From contig CALUJO010000004.1 in NCBI GenBank assembly GCA_944320965.1, positions 56,228-120,227 on the forward strand: a DNA stretch of 64,000 nt, given 5' to 3'. Below, piece after piece: positions 27,611 to 36,552 of this stretch (the first letter of the stretch is position 1; every line of letters begins with the position of its first letter). The translations under genes were made by a program, and so were the position numbers. A model generated the notes under the pieces. The model saw only the letters and a program-made list of their open reading frames with translations. It was not told where the DNA came from and did no database searches. The DNA is from an uncultured Bacteroidaceae bacterium (GTDB lineage Bacteria > Bacteroidota > Bacteroidia > Bacteroidales > Bacteroidaceae).

Positions 27611-27662
27611 ATTTGTTTTAGGATTATTGTTTTGTAATATCCTTTTTTCTAGTCTTTACTAA

Positions 27663-29297
27663 TTACTTGCACTGGCAAGGCTTGATCTGCTTGAAGAAGT
27701 CATTACCTTTATCATCAACAAGGATGAATGCAGGGAAGTTTTCAACTTCAATCTTCCAGATTGCTTCCATTCCAAGTTCAGGATATTCAACGCATTCAAT
27801 GCTCTTGATATTGTTCTGTGCAAGGATTGCAGCAGAACCACCGATTGAACCAAGGTAGAAGCCGCCGTACTTCTTGCAGGCATCAGTTACCTGCTGGCTA
27901 CGGTTACCTTTTGCAAGCATAATCATGCTGCCGCCATGGCTCTGGAACAAGTCAACATAAGAGTCCATACGTCCTGCAGTTGTTGGTCCCATTGAACCGC
28001 ATGCCATACCTGCCGGAGTTTTTGCCGGACCTGCATAGTAGATTGGATGGTCTTTTATGTACTGTGGAAGGTCTTCTCCGCGGTCAAGACGTTCTTTCAG
28101 CTTAGCGTGAGCAATGTCACGGCCAACGATGATTGTACCGTTCAATGAAAGACGTGTTGATACAGGATATTTTGAAAGTTCCTTAAGGATTTCGCTCATA
28201 GGGCGGTTAAGGTCGATGCTTACTGCATTGCCTTCGCCAGCCTGACGAAGTTCTTCTGGAATAAGTTCTGACGGATTTGAATCAAGCTTTTCAATCCAGA
28301 TACCGTCCTTGTTAATCTTACATTTGATATTGCGGTCGGCAGAACATGAAACGCCAAGACCTACAGGGCAAGATGCGCCGTGGCGTGGCAGACGGATGAT
28401 ACGAACGTCGTGAGCGTAGTATTTACCGCCGAACTGTGCTCCAAGACCTATGCGGTGTGCTTCTTTCAATACTTCCTTTTCAAGTTCGATATCGCGGAAT
28501 GCACGACCTGTTTCGTCTCCTGTAGTAGGAAGATTGTCGTAATATCTTGTTGATGCAAGCTTGACTGTCAGAAGGTTCTTTTCAGCAGAAGTACCGCCGA
28601 TAACGAATGCAATGTGATAAGGAGGACATGCAGCTGTACCCAAAGTCTTCATCTTTTCAACAAGGAAAGGAACAAGAGTCTGAGGGTTCAGGATAGCCTT
28701 TGTTTCCTGATACAAATATGTTTTGTTTGCTGAACCACCGCCTTTTGTTACGCAAAGGAAACGGTATTCCATACCTTCTGTAGCTTCAAGGTCAATCTGT
28801 GCAGGAAGATTGCACTTTGTGTTGACTTCTTCGTACATTGTCAGAGGGGCATTCTGAGAGTAACGAAGGTTTTCTTCTGTATATGTTTTGTAAACACCTT
28901 CGGCAAGGGCTTCTTCATCGCAGTATCCTGTCCATACCTGCTGTCCCTTTTCGCCGTGGATGATTGCAGTACCTGTATCCTGGCAGAACGGAAGTTTTCC
29001 CTTGCTTGCTATATCTGCATTGCGAAGGAATGTAAGTGCAACGTATTTGTCGTTGTCGCTTGCTTCAGGGTCGGAAAGGATTTTCGCAACCTGTTCGTTG
29101 TGTGAACGGCGAAGCATGAATGAAACATCGCGGAAAGCGGTGTTTGCCATAAGAGTCAGACCTTCTTTGGCAATTTTCAATATAGGTTTTCCTTCAAACT
29201 CGCTTACGGAAACATAGTCCTTTGTAAGCAAATAGTATTCTGTATCGTCCTTTCCAAGCTGGAACATGTGACTATACTTAAACGGTACATTTGCCAT
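27663..29297 (-). CDS. fum: Class I fumarate hydratase (iron-sulfur)
   Basis: 544-aa single-chain fumarase of the oxygen-sensitive [4Fe-4S] class, interconverting fumarate and malate; in Bacteroides-like anaerobes it works in the reductive branch leading to succinate. N-terminal alpha region: [14 protein letters not shown] near residue 105 with the first cluster cysteine, [14 protein letters not shown] near 195, [16 protein letters not shown] near 230, and [14 protein letters not shown] near 315. C-terminal beta region: [26 protein letters not shown] near 410 and [15 protein letters not shown] near 490. 544 aa matches E. coli FumA/B. A minus-strand -7 box is ~40 nt upstream. Confidence 0.95.
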   Translation of the reverse strand: MANVPFKYSHMFQLGKDDTEYYLLTKDYVSVSEFEGKPILKIAKEGLTLMANTAFRDVSFMLRRSHNEQVAKILSDPEASDNDKYVALTFLRNADIASKGKLPFCQDTGTAIIHGEKGQQVWTGYCDEEALAEGVYKTYTEENLRYSQNAPLTMYEEVNTKCNLPAQIDLEATEGMEYRFLCVTKGGGSANKTYLYQETKAILNPQTLVPFLVEKMKTLGTAACPPYHIAFVIGGTSAEKNLLTVKLASTRYYDNLPTTGDETGRAFRDIELEKEVLKEAHRIGLGAQFGGKYYAHDVRIIRLPRHGASCPVGLGVSCSADRNIKCKINKDGIWIEKLDSNPSELIPEELRQAGEGNAVSIDLNRPMSEILKELSKYPVSTRLSLNGTIIVGRDIAHAKLKERLDRGEDLPQYIKDHPIYYAGPAKTPAGMACGSMGPTTAGRMDSYVDLFQSHGGSMIMLAKGNRSQQVTDACKKYGGFYLGSIGGSAAILAQNNIKSIECVEYPELGMEAIWKIEVENFPAFILVDDKGNDFFKQIKPCQCK

Positions 29298-29336
29298 AAA
29301 TATAAGTTTTAAATTTTGTTTTGTGTTATATTGCTA

Positions 29337-29344
29337 CAAATGTA
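29337..29344 (-). promoter_or_regulatory. Candidate -7 box for fumarase
   Basis: Minus-strand TACATTTG (TAnnTTTG), 40 nt upstream of the fumarase ATG. Confidence 0.45.
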
Positions 29345-29429
29345 CAAACTATTATTGAAATTTTTCCTTAATTATTGAAAAAAGAATATGCAGGAACTTT
29401 CTCTGTAAGGTGTTTATTGTCCAAATATG

Positions 29430-30125
29430 TTATTGCTTGTTGTTTCCCAGTTCTGACTGATTTTCAAATGTTTTCCACAATTTTTCTTCGGGAACCGGTG
29501 CTGTTATGCTTATCAGTTCTTTTGATACCGGATGCACAAATTCAATGTGGCGGGCATGCAGAGAGATGCTGCCGTCGGGGTTTGAACGCGGGGCACCGTA
29601 TTTCAAATCGCCTTTTATTGGGCATCCCATTTTGGCAAGCTGGCATCTTATCTGGTGATGGCGGCCTGTGTGGAGATTTACTTCAAGAAGATAATATCTT
29701 TCGGAAGACGCAATCAGACGATAGTCAAGAATTGCCTTTTTTGAATTTGGTACTTCTTTGTCGTAGGCGTATGACTTGTTCTGCTTTTCATTTCGGACAA
29801 GGAAGTTTTCAAGTGTTCCAGAAATATGTGGAGGCCGGTTGCATACTATTGCCCAGTATGTCTTTTTCACATCCTTGTCCTTGAACATTGTATTAAGTCT
29901 TGAGAGGGCTTTGCTGGTTTTGGCAAATACAACAATTCCGCTCACTGGTCTGTCAAGACGGTGAGTTACTCCGCAGAATACGTTTCCCGGTTTGTTGTAT
30001 TTTACTTTGAGATATTCCTTTACAGTTTCGCTCAAAGGCGTGTCGCCGGTTTTGTCACCCTGCACTATCTCAGAACTGTTCTTGTTTACAATTATGATGT
30101 GATTGTCTTCGTAGATTACTTCCAC
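29430..30125 (-). CDS. RluA-family pseudouridine synthase
   Basis: 231-aa catalytic domain without an N-terminal S4 domain. The family signature THRLDRPVSGIVVFAKT (about residues 55-71) contains the catalytic aspartate; LHTGRHHQIRCQLA near 152 and the C-terminal LHARHIEFVHP complete the RluA core. It modifies rRNA or tRNA uridine; the site cannot be told. The start is a GTG (30123-30125), supported by an upstream AGGCAGGA-like ribosome-binding site on the minus strand and by MEVIYEDNHIIIVNK being a normal family N-terminus. Confidence 0.88.
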   Translation of the reverse strand: MEVIYEDNHIIIVNKNSSEIVQGDKTGDTPLSETVKEYLKVKYNKPGNVFCGVTHRLDRPVSGIVVFAKTSKALSRLNTMFKDKDVKKTYWAIVCNRPPHISGTLENFLVRNEKQNKSYAYDKEVPNSKKAILDYRLIASSERYYLLEVNLHTGRHHQIRCQLAKMGCPIKGDLKYGAPRSNPDGSISLHARHIEFVHPVSKELISITAPVPEEKLWKTFENQSELGNNKQ

Positions 30126-30158
30126 TTCCTGCCGGTTTTATAAAGATTAGTAAAAAGA

Positions 30159-30196
30159 ACGGGGAAGGGTATTGCATGCACAATCCTGTTCCCCGT
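30159..30196 (-). terminator. Terminator after fabG
   Basis: ACGGGGAA (30159-30166) pairs with TTCCCCGT (30189-30196); read on the minus strand it is followed by TCTTTTTA. Confidence 0.75.
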
Positions 30197-30220
30197 GTGT
30201 TTATTTGTGTTTATGATTTA

Positions 30221-30967
30221 TTACATGTTCATACCACCGTCAACCTGTATGACTTGTCCTGATACGTAAGAAGACATATCTGAAGCAAGGAATGTTGCAA
30301 CGTCTGCAATATCTTCAGGAGTACCGCCGCGGCGCAATGGAATTTTCTTAGCCCATTCAGCCTTAACTTCATCAGAAAGTGCTGCTGTCATGTCTGTGAT
30401 AATGAATCCCGGAGCGATTGCGTTTGCACGGATACCGCGTGAACCAACTTCCTGTGCGATTGATTTTGCAAGACCTATCATACCTGCCTTAGAAGCAGAG
30501 TAGTTTGCCTGACCAGCATTTCCGTGAACACCTACAACTGATGACATGTTAATGATGCTACCGCTTTTCTGACGCATCATAACCGGAAGACAAGCATGTA
30601 TGAAGTTGAAGGCAGACTTAAGGTTCACATTGATGACAGCGTCCCACTGAGCTTCGCTCATACGCATCATAAGTCCGTCTTTTGTTATACCTGCGTTGTT
30701 TACAAGAATATCAACACGACCGAATTCCTTAACGATTTCTGCTACTACGTTTGCAGTTTCTTCAAAATTGGCTGCGTTTGATGCATATCCTTTAACTTTC
30801 ACTCCGAAAGCTGCTATCTCAGCTTCTGTTTTTTTTGCGTTTTCGTCAATAAGAAGGTCGGTGAATGCAATGTTTGCACCTTCTGCCGCATATCTCAATG
30901 CAATAGCTTTTCCGATACCTCTTGCTGCCCCTGTAATGATGGCAGTCTTACCATTTAGTAATCCCAT
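30221..30967 (-). CDS. fabG: 3-oxoacyl-[acyl-carrier-protein] reductase
   Basis: 248-aa short-chain dehydrogenase. NAD(P) motif TGAARGIGKAIA near residue 12, NNAGITKDGLMMRM near 88, catalytic Ser/Tyr/Lys in NMSSVVGVHGNAGQANYSASKAG (about 138-160), and the C-terminal SYVSGQVIQVDGGMNM that is near-diagnostic for FabG. It reduces beta-ketoacyl-ACP in fatty acid elongation. The start is placed at the internal ATG (MGLLNGK), not three codons upstream. It is 14 nt after a TetR-family regulator gene on the same strand, which probably controls the pair. Confidence 0.92.
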   Translation of the reverse strand: MGLLNGKTAIITGAARGIGKAIALRYAAEGANIAFTDLLIDENAKKTEAEIAAFGVKVKGYASNAANFEETANVVAEIVKEFGRVDILVNNAGITKDGLMMRMSEAQWDAVINVNLKSAFNFIHACLPVMMRQKSGSIINMSSVVGVHGNAGQANYSASKAGMIGLAKSIAQEVGSRGIRANAIAPGFIITDMTAALSDEVKAEWAKKIPLRRGGTPEDIADVATFLASDMSSYVSGQVIQVDGGMNM

Positions 30968-30981
30968 AATATTCAAATTTT

Positions 30982-31584
30982 TTAATTGGTTTGTTCTACT
31001 CTGTTTCTTCCAAGTGCTCCGTAAACAATGTCTGTTACATATTTCATTGCAATGGAGTCGTCTATGTCCGAAGCTATAATACCTCTTGTATAAGGAACTT
31101 CAAGTCCCTTAACGCAGAAATGTATAATCTGTGCCAGAAGCTGTGTATTCTCTATCTTGAAAATATTGTTCTGTACACCTTCGTCAAGCACTTCCTTATA
31201 AAGAACTATTTCCTTCTGGTCAAAGCTTTTACGTACTTTTTCCACTTTCCATATATCGCGGAAAAAGCTGCCTCTTAAAGTTCCATTCCTGTAGACAGCT
31301 TCCTTGACAATGTCAAGATGCGTCATTATAAGGTTCACAATCTTCTTGTCCGGCTCGTTTTCCTTTTCTGCAGCCTTTTTCATTTTGTCGAAAAGCTTGT
31401 CCAGTTCTGATTCTACAACAGCAACATAAATGTCTTCCTTGCACTTGAAATAAGTATAAAGGGTTCTTCTGCCTTTTTTTGAGGCAAGTGCTATGTCATT
31501 CATTGTTGTGTTCTCAACACCATCCTTGGCAAACAATTGTCTTGCCACGTCAATCAATTTGTTTCTTGTCTTTGAACTGGTCAT
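30982..31584 (-). CDS. TetR-family transcriptional regulator
   Basis: 200 aa from the ATG giving MTSSKTRNKL; the open frame extends 14 codons upstream but that extension is unlike the family. The N-terminal helix-turn-helix is clear (LIDVARQLFAKDGVENTTMNDIA and RRTLYTYFKCKEDIY, residues ~8-50). The C-terminal ligand domain is all-helical and unassigned. Being co-transcribed with fabG, it may sense acyl chains and control fatty acid synthesis, an inference from context. Confidence 0.88.
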   Translation of the reverse strand: MTSSKTRNKLIDVARQLFAKDGVENTTMNDIALASKKGRRTLYTYFKCKEDIYVAVVESELDKLFDKMKKAAEKENEPDKKIVNLIMTHLDIVKEAVYRNGTLRGSFFRDIWKVEKVRKSFDQKEIVLYKEVLDEGVQNNIFKIENTQLLAQIIHFCVKGLEVPYTRGIIASDIDDSIAMKYVTDIVYGALGRNRVEQTN

Positions 31585-31713
31585 CTTCTTCAAGAAAAAT
31601 TGCACATTTATTATATTCTTGTGCAAATGTATGCTTTTTATGTGTACGGAGCAAAATATTTGTAATTATTTTGCTTTTATACGCAAATATCCTTGATTAG
31701 TGATATTAATGCT

Positions 31714-32214
31714 TTATACTTTAATGTTTTTCAGCTCTTTTTCAAGCAAACCTTCGCACGCATCTTCCAAAATGTCTATAACGTTGTCAAATCCTCCGTC
31801 GTAGTATGGGTCAGGAACATAATCCACAACTTTGTTTATGCAGAAGTCTGTCATCCGGAATATTTTTGCTTCTTCATCAAGTCCCGGAGCTTTTTCCTTC
31901 AGTTTTTCTATGTTGCGGTCGTCCATACCTATTATAAGGTCAAAATTGTAGAAGTCATCTGTTTCTACCGGACGCGAGCGGTGAGTGAGGTTGTATCCTC
32001 TTTTGGTTGCATAAGCCCTCATTCGCGGGTCGGCAAGTTCACCCTGGTGGTAAGATGATATGCCTGCCGAATCAAGCAAAAAGAATTTTTCTACACCTTT
32101 TTTCTTAGTCAATGTACGCATTATTTCTTCTGCCGACGGTGAACGGCAAATGTTGCCAAGGCATACAAACAGTATTTTTCTTTTGACGTAATCTTTTTCT
32201 TTGGATGTATTCAT
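31714..32214 (-). CDS. Low-molecular-weight protein-tyrosine phosphatase
   Basis: 166 aa. The phosphate loop CLGNICRSP (about residues 18-26) is the Cx5R(S/T) signature, and the general-acid aspartate is in DPYYDGG near 137. Length and motif positions are those of bacterial LMW-PTPs (Wzb/YwlE group), which dephosphorylate tyrosine kinases or arginine. No capsule genes lie nearby, so the target is open. Confidence 0.92.
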   Translation of the reverse strand: MNTSKEKDYVKRKILFVCLGNICRSPSAEEIMRTLTKKKGVEKFFLLDSAGISSYHQGELADPRMRAYATKRGYNLTHRSRPVETDDFYNFDLIIGMDDRNIEKLKEKAPGLDEEAKIFRMTDFCINKVVDYVPDPYYDGGFDNVIDILEDACEGLLEKELKNIKV

Positions 32215-32528
32215 AAGTCTTATGGTGTTTTATTTTGTTGCAATAATACAAATAAACTTTGTTCTTGTTCTTCGTTTTGAATGGTATATGTGAAAATCTT
32301 TAAGCATTTGGCTGAATATAAAATATTTTGATGTTACAAAAGTAATATTTTTTGTTCTTTTTCTGTTATTGAAGAAACTTATGTACCGCTGTGGCTTTTA
32401 AAACTATAAATTATGGTAAATTAAAACATAAAAGACTGATTGATTGTGGAAGGTAATATAATAGTTACTATATTTGCAATAATTTTTTTATGATTCCTAA
32501 AGGGATGCATCTTAGTAAATTATAAGTA
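32215..32528. other. Divergent promoter region (314 bp)
   Basis: A/T-rich. It holds a minus-strand TACTTTTG -7 box (32337-32344) for the phosphatase and a plus-strand promoter (32443-32476) for the sulfation operon. I found no riboswitch fold. Confidence 0.5.
32443..32476 (+). promoter_or_regulatory. Promoter of the sulfate activation/sulfonation operon
   Basis: ATTG (32443-32446), 22-nt spacer, TATATTTG (32469-32476). It fits the Bacteroidetes -33/-7 pattern and lies 53 nt before cysQ. Confidence 0.55.
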
Positions 32529-33365
32529 ATGGAGAGAACTAAAAAAGATCTTGTTTTGATCGCAGTAAATGCTGCTCTTTCTGCCGGTAGGTCAATAATG
32601 GAGATTTATGAAGATCCTGCGGCTGATTTCAATATAGAGAAAAAGGCTGACAATTCACCTTTGACAATAGCCGACAAGAAGTCAAATGAGTCTATAATGA
32701 GGTTCTTGTCTACTATGGATATCCCTGTTTTGAGTGAAGAAGGGAAACATTTGCCGTATACCGAGAGAAAGAATTGGAATAGGCTTTGGATTGTTGACCC
32801 GCTTGACGGAACCAAGGAATTCATAAAGCGCAACGGTGAGTTTACTGTCAACATTGCTCTTGTTGAAAACGGCTCTCCTGTTTTGGGAGTAATATATGTT
32901 CCTGTGCAGAAAGTTATGTACTGGGGCATTGTAGGTGAAGGAGCTGTGAAAATAGAAAACATAGGTCTGGAAACCGTTCTTGGAAGTTTTGGCGAACTGG
33001 CTGCTCTTGGTTATTCAATACCGGTAGCTGAAAAGCACAATGGCTTTGTTGCTGTTGCTTCACGTTCGCATATGAGTGATGAAACAGTGGAATTCATAGA
33101 CAGATTGCGTGAAAGATATGGTGATGTTGAACTTGTTTCAAAGGGAAGTTCGCTGAAGATTTGTCTTGTAGCCGAAGGGACAGCTGATGTATATCCTCGT
33201 TTTGCTCCTACAATGGAGTGGGATACTGCTGCGGGACATGCAATTGCGTGTGCTGCTGGTTTTGAGGTTTGGCAGACAGATTATTCTGCTCCTTTGACAT
33301 ATAATAAAGAAGATTTGCTAAATCCCTGGTTTATTGTGTCGGGGGAAATAAATAAAATACAATGA
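32529..33365 (+). CDS. cysQ: 3'(2'),5'-bisphosphate nucleotidase
   Basis: 278-aa Mg2+-dependent, lithium-sensitive phosphatase of the inositol-monophosphatase fold that hydrolyses PAP (3',5'-ADP), the by-product of sulfotransferases, to AMP. Metal-site motifs: SEEGKH near residue 73, WIVDPLDGTKEFIKRNGEF near 90, and WDTAAGHAIACAAGF near 227. As the first gene of an operon that makes and uses PAPS, it would clear the product inhibitor. The stop overlaps the SLC13 start by 4 nt. Confidence 0.93.
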   Translation: MERTKKDLVLIAVNAALSAGRSIMEIYEDPAADFNIEKKADNSPLTIADKKSNESIMRFLSTMDIPVLSEEGKHLPYTERKNWNRLWIVDPLDGTKEFIKRNGEFTVNIALVENGSPVLGVIYVPVQKVMYWGIVGEGAVKIENIGLETVLGSFGELAALGYSIPVAEKHNGFVAVASRSHMSDETVEFIDRLRERYGDVELVSKGSSLKICLVAEGTADVYPRFAPTMEWDTAAGHAIACAAGFEVWQTDYSAPLTYNKEDLLNPWFIVSGEINKIQ

Positions 33366-34957
33366 CATTTCAGATAATATTTGTTCTGCTTGGGCTTGTT
33401 GGTATGATAACGGCGCTGGTGCTTGACAAAATGCGCCCCGGTATCGTATTGCTGTCTGTGGTTATACTTTTTATGGTGGCAGGTATTCTTTCACCGGAAG
33501 AAGTTATTGCCGGTTTCAGTAATAAAGGTATGATAACTGTTGCTTTGCTTTTCCTCGTAAGTGAAGGAGTAAGACAGAGCGGTGCAATAAGCTCCCTTAT
33601 AAAGAAAATGCTTCCGTCAAAGAGCAGTTCGGTGGCAAAGGCACAGTTAAGGATGTTGCCTTCCATCAGTGCATTTTCTGCCTTTCTTAACAATACTCCT
33701 GTTGTCGTTATCTTTGCCCCTATTATAAAGCATTGGGCAAAAAAGGTAAATCTTCCATACACCAAGTTTCTTATACCTCTTTCATATGCAACTATTCTTG
33801 GAGGTATCTGTACTTTGATCGGAACATCAACCAATCTGGTTGTTCATGGTATGATTCTTGAATCTGCAAACAGTACTAATGCTGCTCTTTATCCTGATGC
33901 ATTTGACGGATTTTCGATGTTTGAATTGGGAAAGGTCGGCTTGCCTATAGCTATAGCCGGTATAATATATATGCTTGCCTTTTCAAAAAAACTTCTTCCG
34001 GATACAAGACAGGATATTGTAAATGAAGATGATTCTGATGAAAATGAGAAACACAGCCGTAAACATACTGTTGAAGTTGTCCTTGCATCCCGTTTCCCCG
34101 GACTTAACAAGCGGCTTCGCTTTTTTGATTTCGAAAGACATTTCGGTGCGGAAATAAAGGGTGTAAGACACGGAGGTGTGACACGCACAACAAATTTGGG
34201 AAATGTTGTCCTGCGTGAAGGTGACACTCTTGTGCTTTCGGCAGATGAGTCTTTTATCCCGACATGGAAGGACTCTTCAATGTTCTTTATTGTTGCCAAC
34301 GGAAAGGACCTTGATGACAGTCTTGTACCAAAATGGAAAAAGTGGTTTGCTTTAGGACTGCTTATATCTATGATTGTAGGTGCCACAATAGGCGAGCTGC
34401 CTATGATTAAGGAAGCTTTCCCTAATGCCAAGTTTGATATGTTCTTCTTTGTCTGTGTGACAACGGTTATAATGGCATGGACCAAACTGTTTCCGGCGAA
34501 GAAATATACAAAATATATCTCTTGGGATATTCTGATAACAATTGCCTGTGCTTTTGCAATAAGCAAGGCCATGGAGAATTCCGGTTTTGCCGGACTTGTT
34601 GCTGAGATGATTATAAGCATAACTTCATTTGTAGGTCCGTATGGAACACTTGCAATACTGTTTATAATTACAAATCTGTTTACAGAACTTATAACAAACA
34701 ATGCGGCTGCTGCGCTTTCGTTCCCTCTTGCACTGGAGATATCTTCGCAGCTTGATGTCAATCCGATGCCGTTCTTTGTCGTTATATGTATTGCGGCTTC
34801 TGCAAGTTTCTCTACACCTATCGGTTACCAGACCAATCTTATTGTGCAAGGTATCGGTAATTACAAGTTTACGGATTTCTTTAGATTCGGATTCCCTTTG
34901 AATCTGATAACATTTATATTGACCGTGCTGCTCGTTCCTATTTTCTGGAGTTTCTGA
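33362..34957 (+). CDS. SLC13-family anion permease with RCK_C domain
   Basis: 531-aa inner-membrane transporter: about 11-12 helices in two halves with the family motif NNTPVVVIFAPI near 110 and GTSTNLVVHG near 160 in the first half, and TNNAAAALSFPLA with ASFSTPIGYQTNLIV in the second. A soluble TrkA-C/RCK_C domain lies between them (residues ~235-310, HFGAEIKGVRHGG and VLREGDTLVLSA). SLC13/CitT-type proteins of this layout import sulfate or dicarboxylates. Sulfate is by far the likelier substrate here because it sits between cysQ and cysCDN. Confidence 0.9.
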   Translation: MTFQIIFVLLGLVGMITALVLDKMRPGIVLLSVVILFMVAGILSPEEVIAGFSNKGMITVALLFLVSEGVRQSGAISSLIKKMLPSKSSSVAKAQLRMLPSISAFSAFLNNTPVVVIFAPIIKHWAKKVNLPYTKFLIPLSYATILGGICTLIGTSTNLVVHGMILESANSTNAALYPDAFDGFSMFELGKVGLPIAIAGIIYMLAFSKKLLPDTRQDIVNEDDSDENEKHSRKHTVEVVLASRFPGLNKRLRFFDFERHFGAEIKGVRHGGVTRTTNLGNVVLREGDTLVLSADESFIPTWKDSSMFFIVANGKDLDDSLVPKWKKWFALGLLISMIVGATIGELPMIKEAFPNAKFDMFFFVCVTTVIMAWTKLFPAKKYTKYISWDILITIACAFAISKAMENSGFAGLVAEMIISITSFVGPYGTLAILFIITNLFTELITNNAAAALSFPLALEISSQLDVNPMPFFVVICIAASASFSTPIGYQTNLIVQGIGNYKFTDFFRFGFPLNLITFILTVLLVPIFWSF

Positions 34958-34986
34958 CAGGTCCGGTCATAAAAGTTTAATATATT

Positions 34987-35595
34987 ATGGAAGAAAACAA
35001 TAACATATATCCTATTTTTGACAGGATGCTAAGCCGTTCCGACAAGGAAAGCCTTCTTGGTCAGAAAGGTATTATGGTTTGGTTCACAGGTCTTTCCGGT
35101 TCAGGAAAAAGTACTGTAGCCATTGCGCTTGAAAGAGAATTGCACAAGCGCGGAATACTGTGCCGTATCCTTGACGGGGATAATATCCGTTCGGGTATAA
35201 ACAATAATCTTGGTTTCACTGAGGCTGACCGTATTGAGAATATCCGTCGTATAGCAGAGGTGTCAAAGCTGTTTGTCGATACCGGAATTGTTACTATTGC
35301 GGCATTTATCAGTCCTAATAATGACATTCGCAAAATGGCTGCCGACATAATAGGCAAGGACGATTTCATTGAGGTGTATGTAAATACGCCTCTTGAGGTT
35401 TGCGAACAGCGTGATGTAAAAGGGCTGTATGCAAGGGCAAGAAAGGGCGAAGTGAAGAACTTTACCGGTATTTCCGCTCCTTTTGAAGCACCCGAGAATC
35501 CTGCGCTGACGCTGGATACATCGGTTCTTTCGCTTGAAGAGTCTGTAAACAGACTTTTGAATTTGATATTACCATTGATAAAAAACAACAAATAA
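34987..35595 (+). CDS. cysC: Adenylylsulfate (APS) kinase
   Basis: 202-aa enzyme phosphorylating APS to PAPS. P-loop GLSGSGKST at residues 35-43, RILDGDNIRSG near 66, GFTEADRIENIRRIAEV near 80 and FISPN near 108 are all canonical, so this copy should be active. Located between the SLC13 permease and cysD (9 nt downstream). The adjacent cysN carries a second, decayed APS-kinase-like domain. Confidence 0.96.
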   Translation: MEENNNIYPIFDRMLSRSDKESLLGQKGIMVWFTGLSGSGKSTVAIALERELHKRGILCRILDGDNIRSGINNNLGFTEADRIENIRRIAEVSKLFVDTGIVTIAAFISPNNDIRKMAADIIGKDDFIEVYVNTPLEVCEQRDVKGLYARARKGEVKNFTGISAPFEAPENPALTLDTSVLSLEESVNRLLNLILPLIKNNK

Positions 35596-35604
35596 ATATA
35601 TATC

Positions 35605-36516
35605 ATGTCAGAAGATTATAATTTGAGCCATCTGAAACAACTCGAGGCAGAGTCAATCCATATAATACGTGAGGTTGCTGCCGAGTTTGAAAATCCGGTT
35701 ATGCTGTATTCAATCGGTAAGGACTCGTCCGTTATGGTACGTCTTGCCGAAAAGGCTTTTGCTCCGGGTAAGGTGCCTTTCCCTTTGATGCACATTGATT
35801 CAAAGTGGAAGTTTAAGGAAATGATTCAGTTCCGCGACGAATATGCAAAGAAATACGGATGGAATCTTATTGTAGAGTCAAATATGAAAGCCTTCAAGGA
35901 AGGTGTTGGTCCGTTTACACATGGAAGTAAGGTTCATACAGACCTTATGAAAACCCAGGCTTTGCTGCAGGCTCTTGACAAATATAAGTTTGATGCCGCT
36001 TTCGGCGGTGCAAGACGTGACGAGGAAAAGTCTCGCGCAAAGGAAAGAATCTTCTCTTTCCGCGACCGTTTCCACCAGTGGGACCCAAAGAACCAGCGTC
36101 CTGAACTTTGGGACATATACAATGCAAAGATACAGAAAGGCGAAAGCATCCGTGTATTCCCTCTTTCAAACTGGACAGAACTTGATATATGGCAGTACAT
36201 CCGTCTGGAGAATATTCCAATCGTTCCGCTGTATTTTGCAAAGGAAAGACCTGTAGTTGAAATTGACGGCAACCTTATAATGCCAGATGACGACCGTCTT
36301 CCGGAACAGTACCGCGACAAGATTGTCATGAAGAAGATTCGTTTCCGTACACTTGGCTGCTGGCCTTTGACAGGAGCAATAGAGTCTGAAGCCGATACAA
36401 TAGAGAAAATTGTTGAGGAAATGATGACTACTACAAAATCCGAAAGAACTACCCGTGTCATAGACTTTGACCAGGAAGCAAGTATGGAACAGAAGAAACG
36501 TGAGGGTTATTTCTGA
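35605..36516 (+). CDS. cysD: Sulfate adenylyltransferase subunit 2
   Basis: 303-aa PAPS-reductase-fold N-type ATP pyrophosphatase that transfers AMP from ATP to sulfate, driven by the CysN GTPase. PP-loop motif [14 protein letters not shown] near residue 37, [16 protein letters not shown] near 105, [21 protein letters not shown] near 133, and the [12 protein letters not shown] segment near 250. Standard length. cysN follows after 36 nt. Confidence 0.97.
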   Translation: MSEDYNLSHLKQLEAESIHIIREVAAEFENPVMLYSIGKDSSVMVRLAEKAFAPGKVPFPLMHIDSKWKFKEMIQFRDEYAKKYGWNLIVESNMKAFKEGVGPFTHGSKVHTDLMKTQALLQALDKYKFDAAFGGARRDEEKSRAKERIFSFRDRFHQWDPKNQRPELWDIYNAKIQKGESIRVFPLSNWTELDIWQYIRLENIPIVPLYFAKERPVVEIDGNLIMPDDDRLPEQYRDKIVMKKIRFRTLGCWPLTGAIESEADTIEKIVEEMMTTTKSERTTRVIDFDQEASMEQKKREGYF

Positions 36517-36552
36517 TCCTTGCATTAACTAACAATTAAGCAGATATCAATT

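Noticed and set aside
32215..32528. Sulfur- or SAM-related riboswitch before cysQ
   Set aside because: No recognisable conserved core or stem arrangement was found in the 50-nt leader after the promoter.
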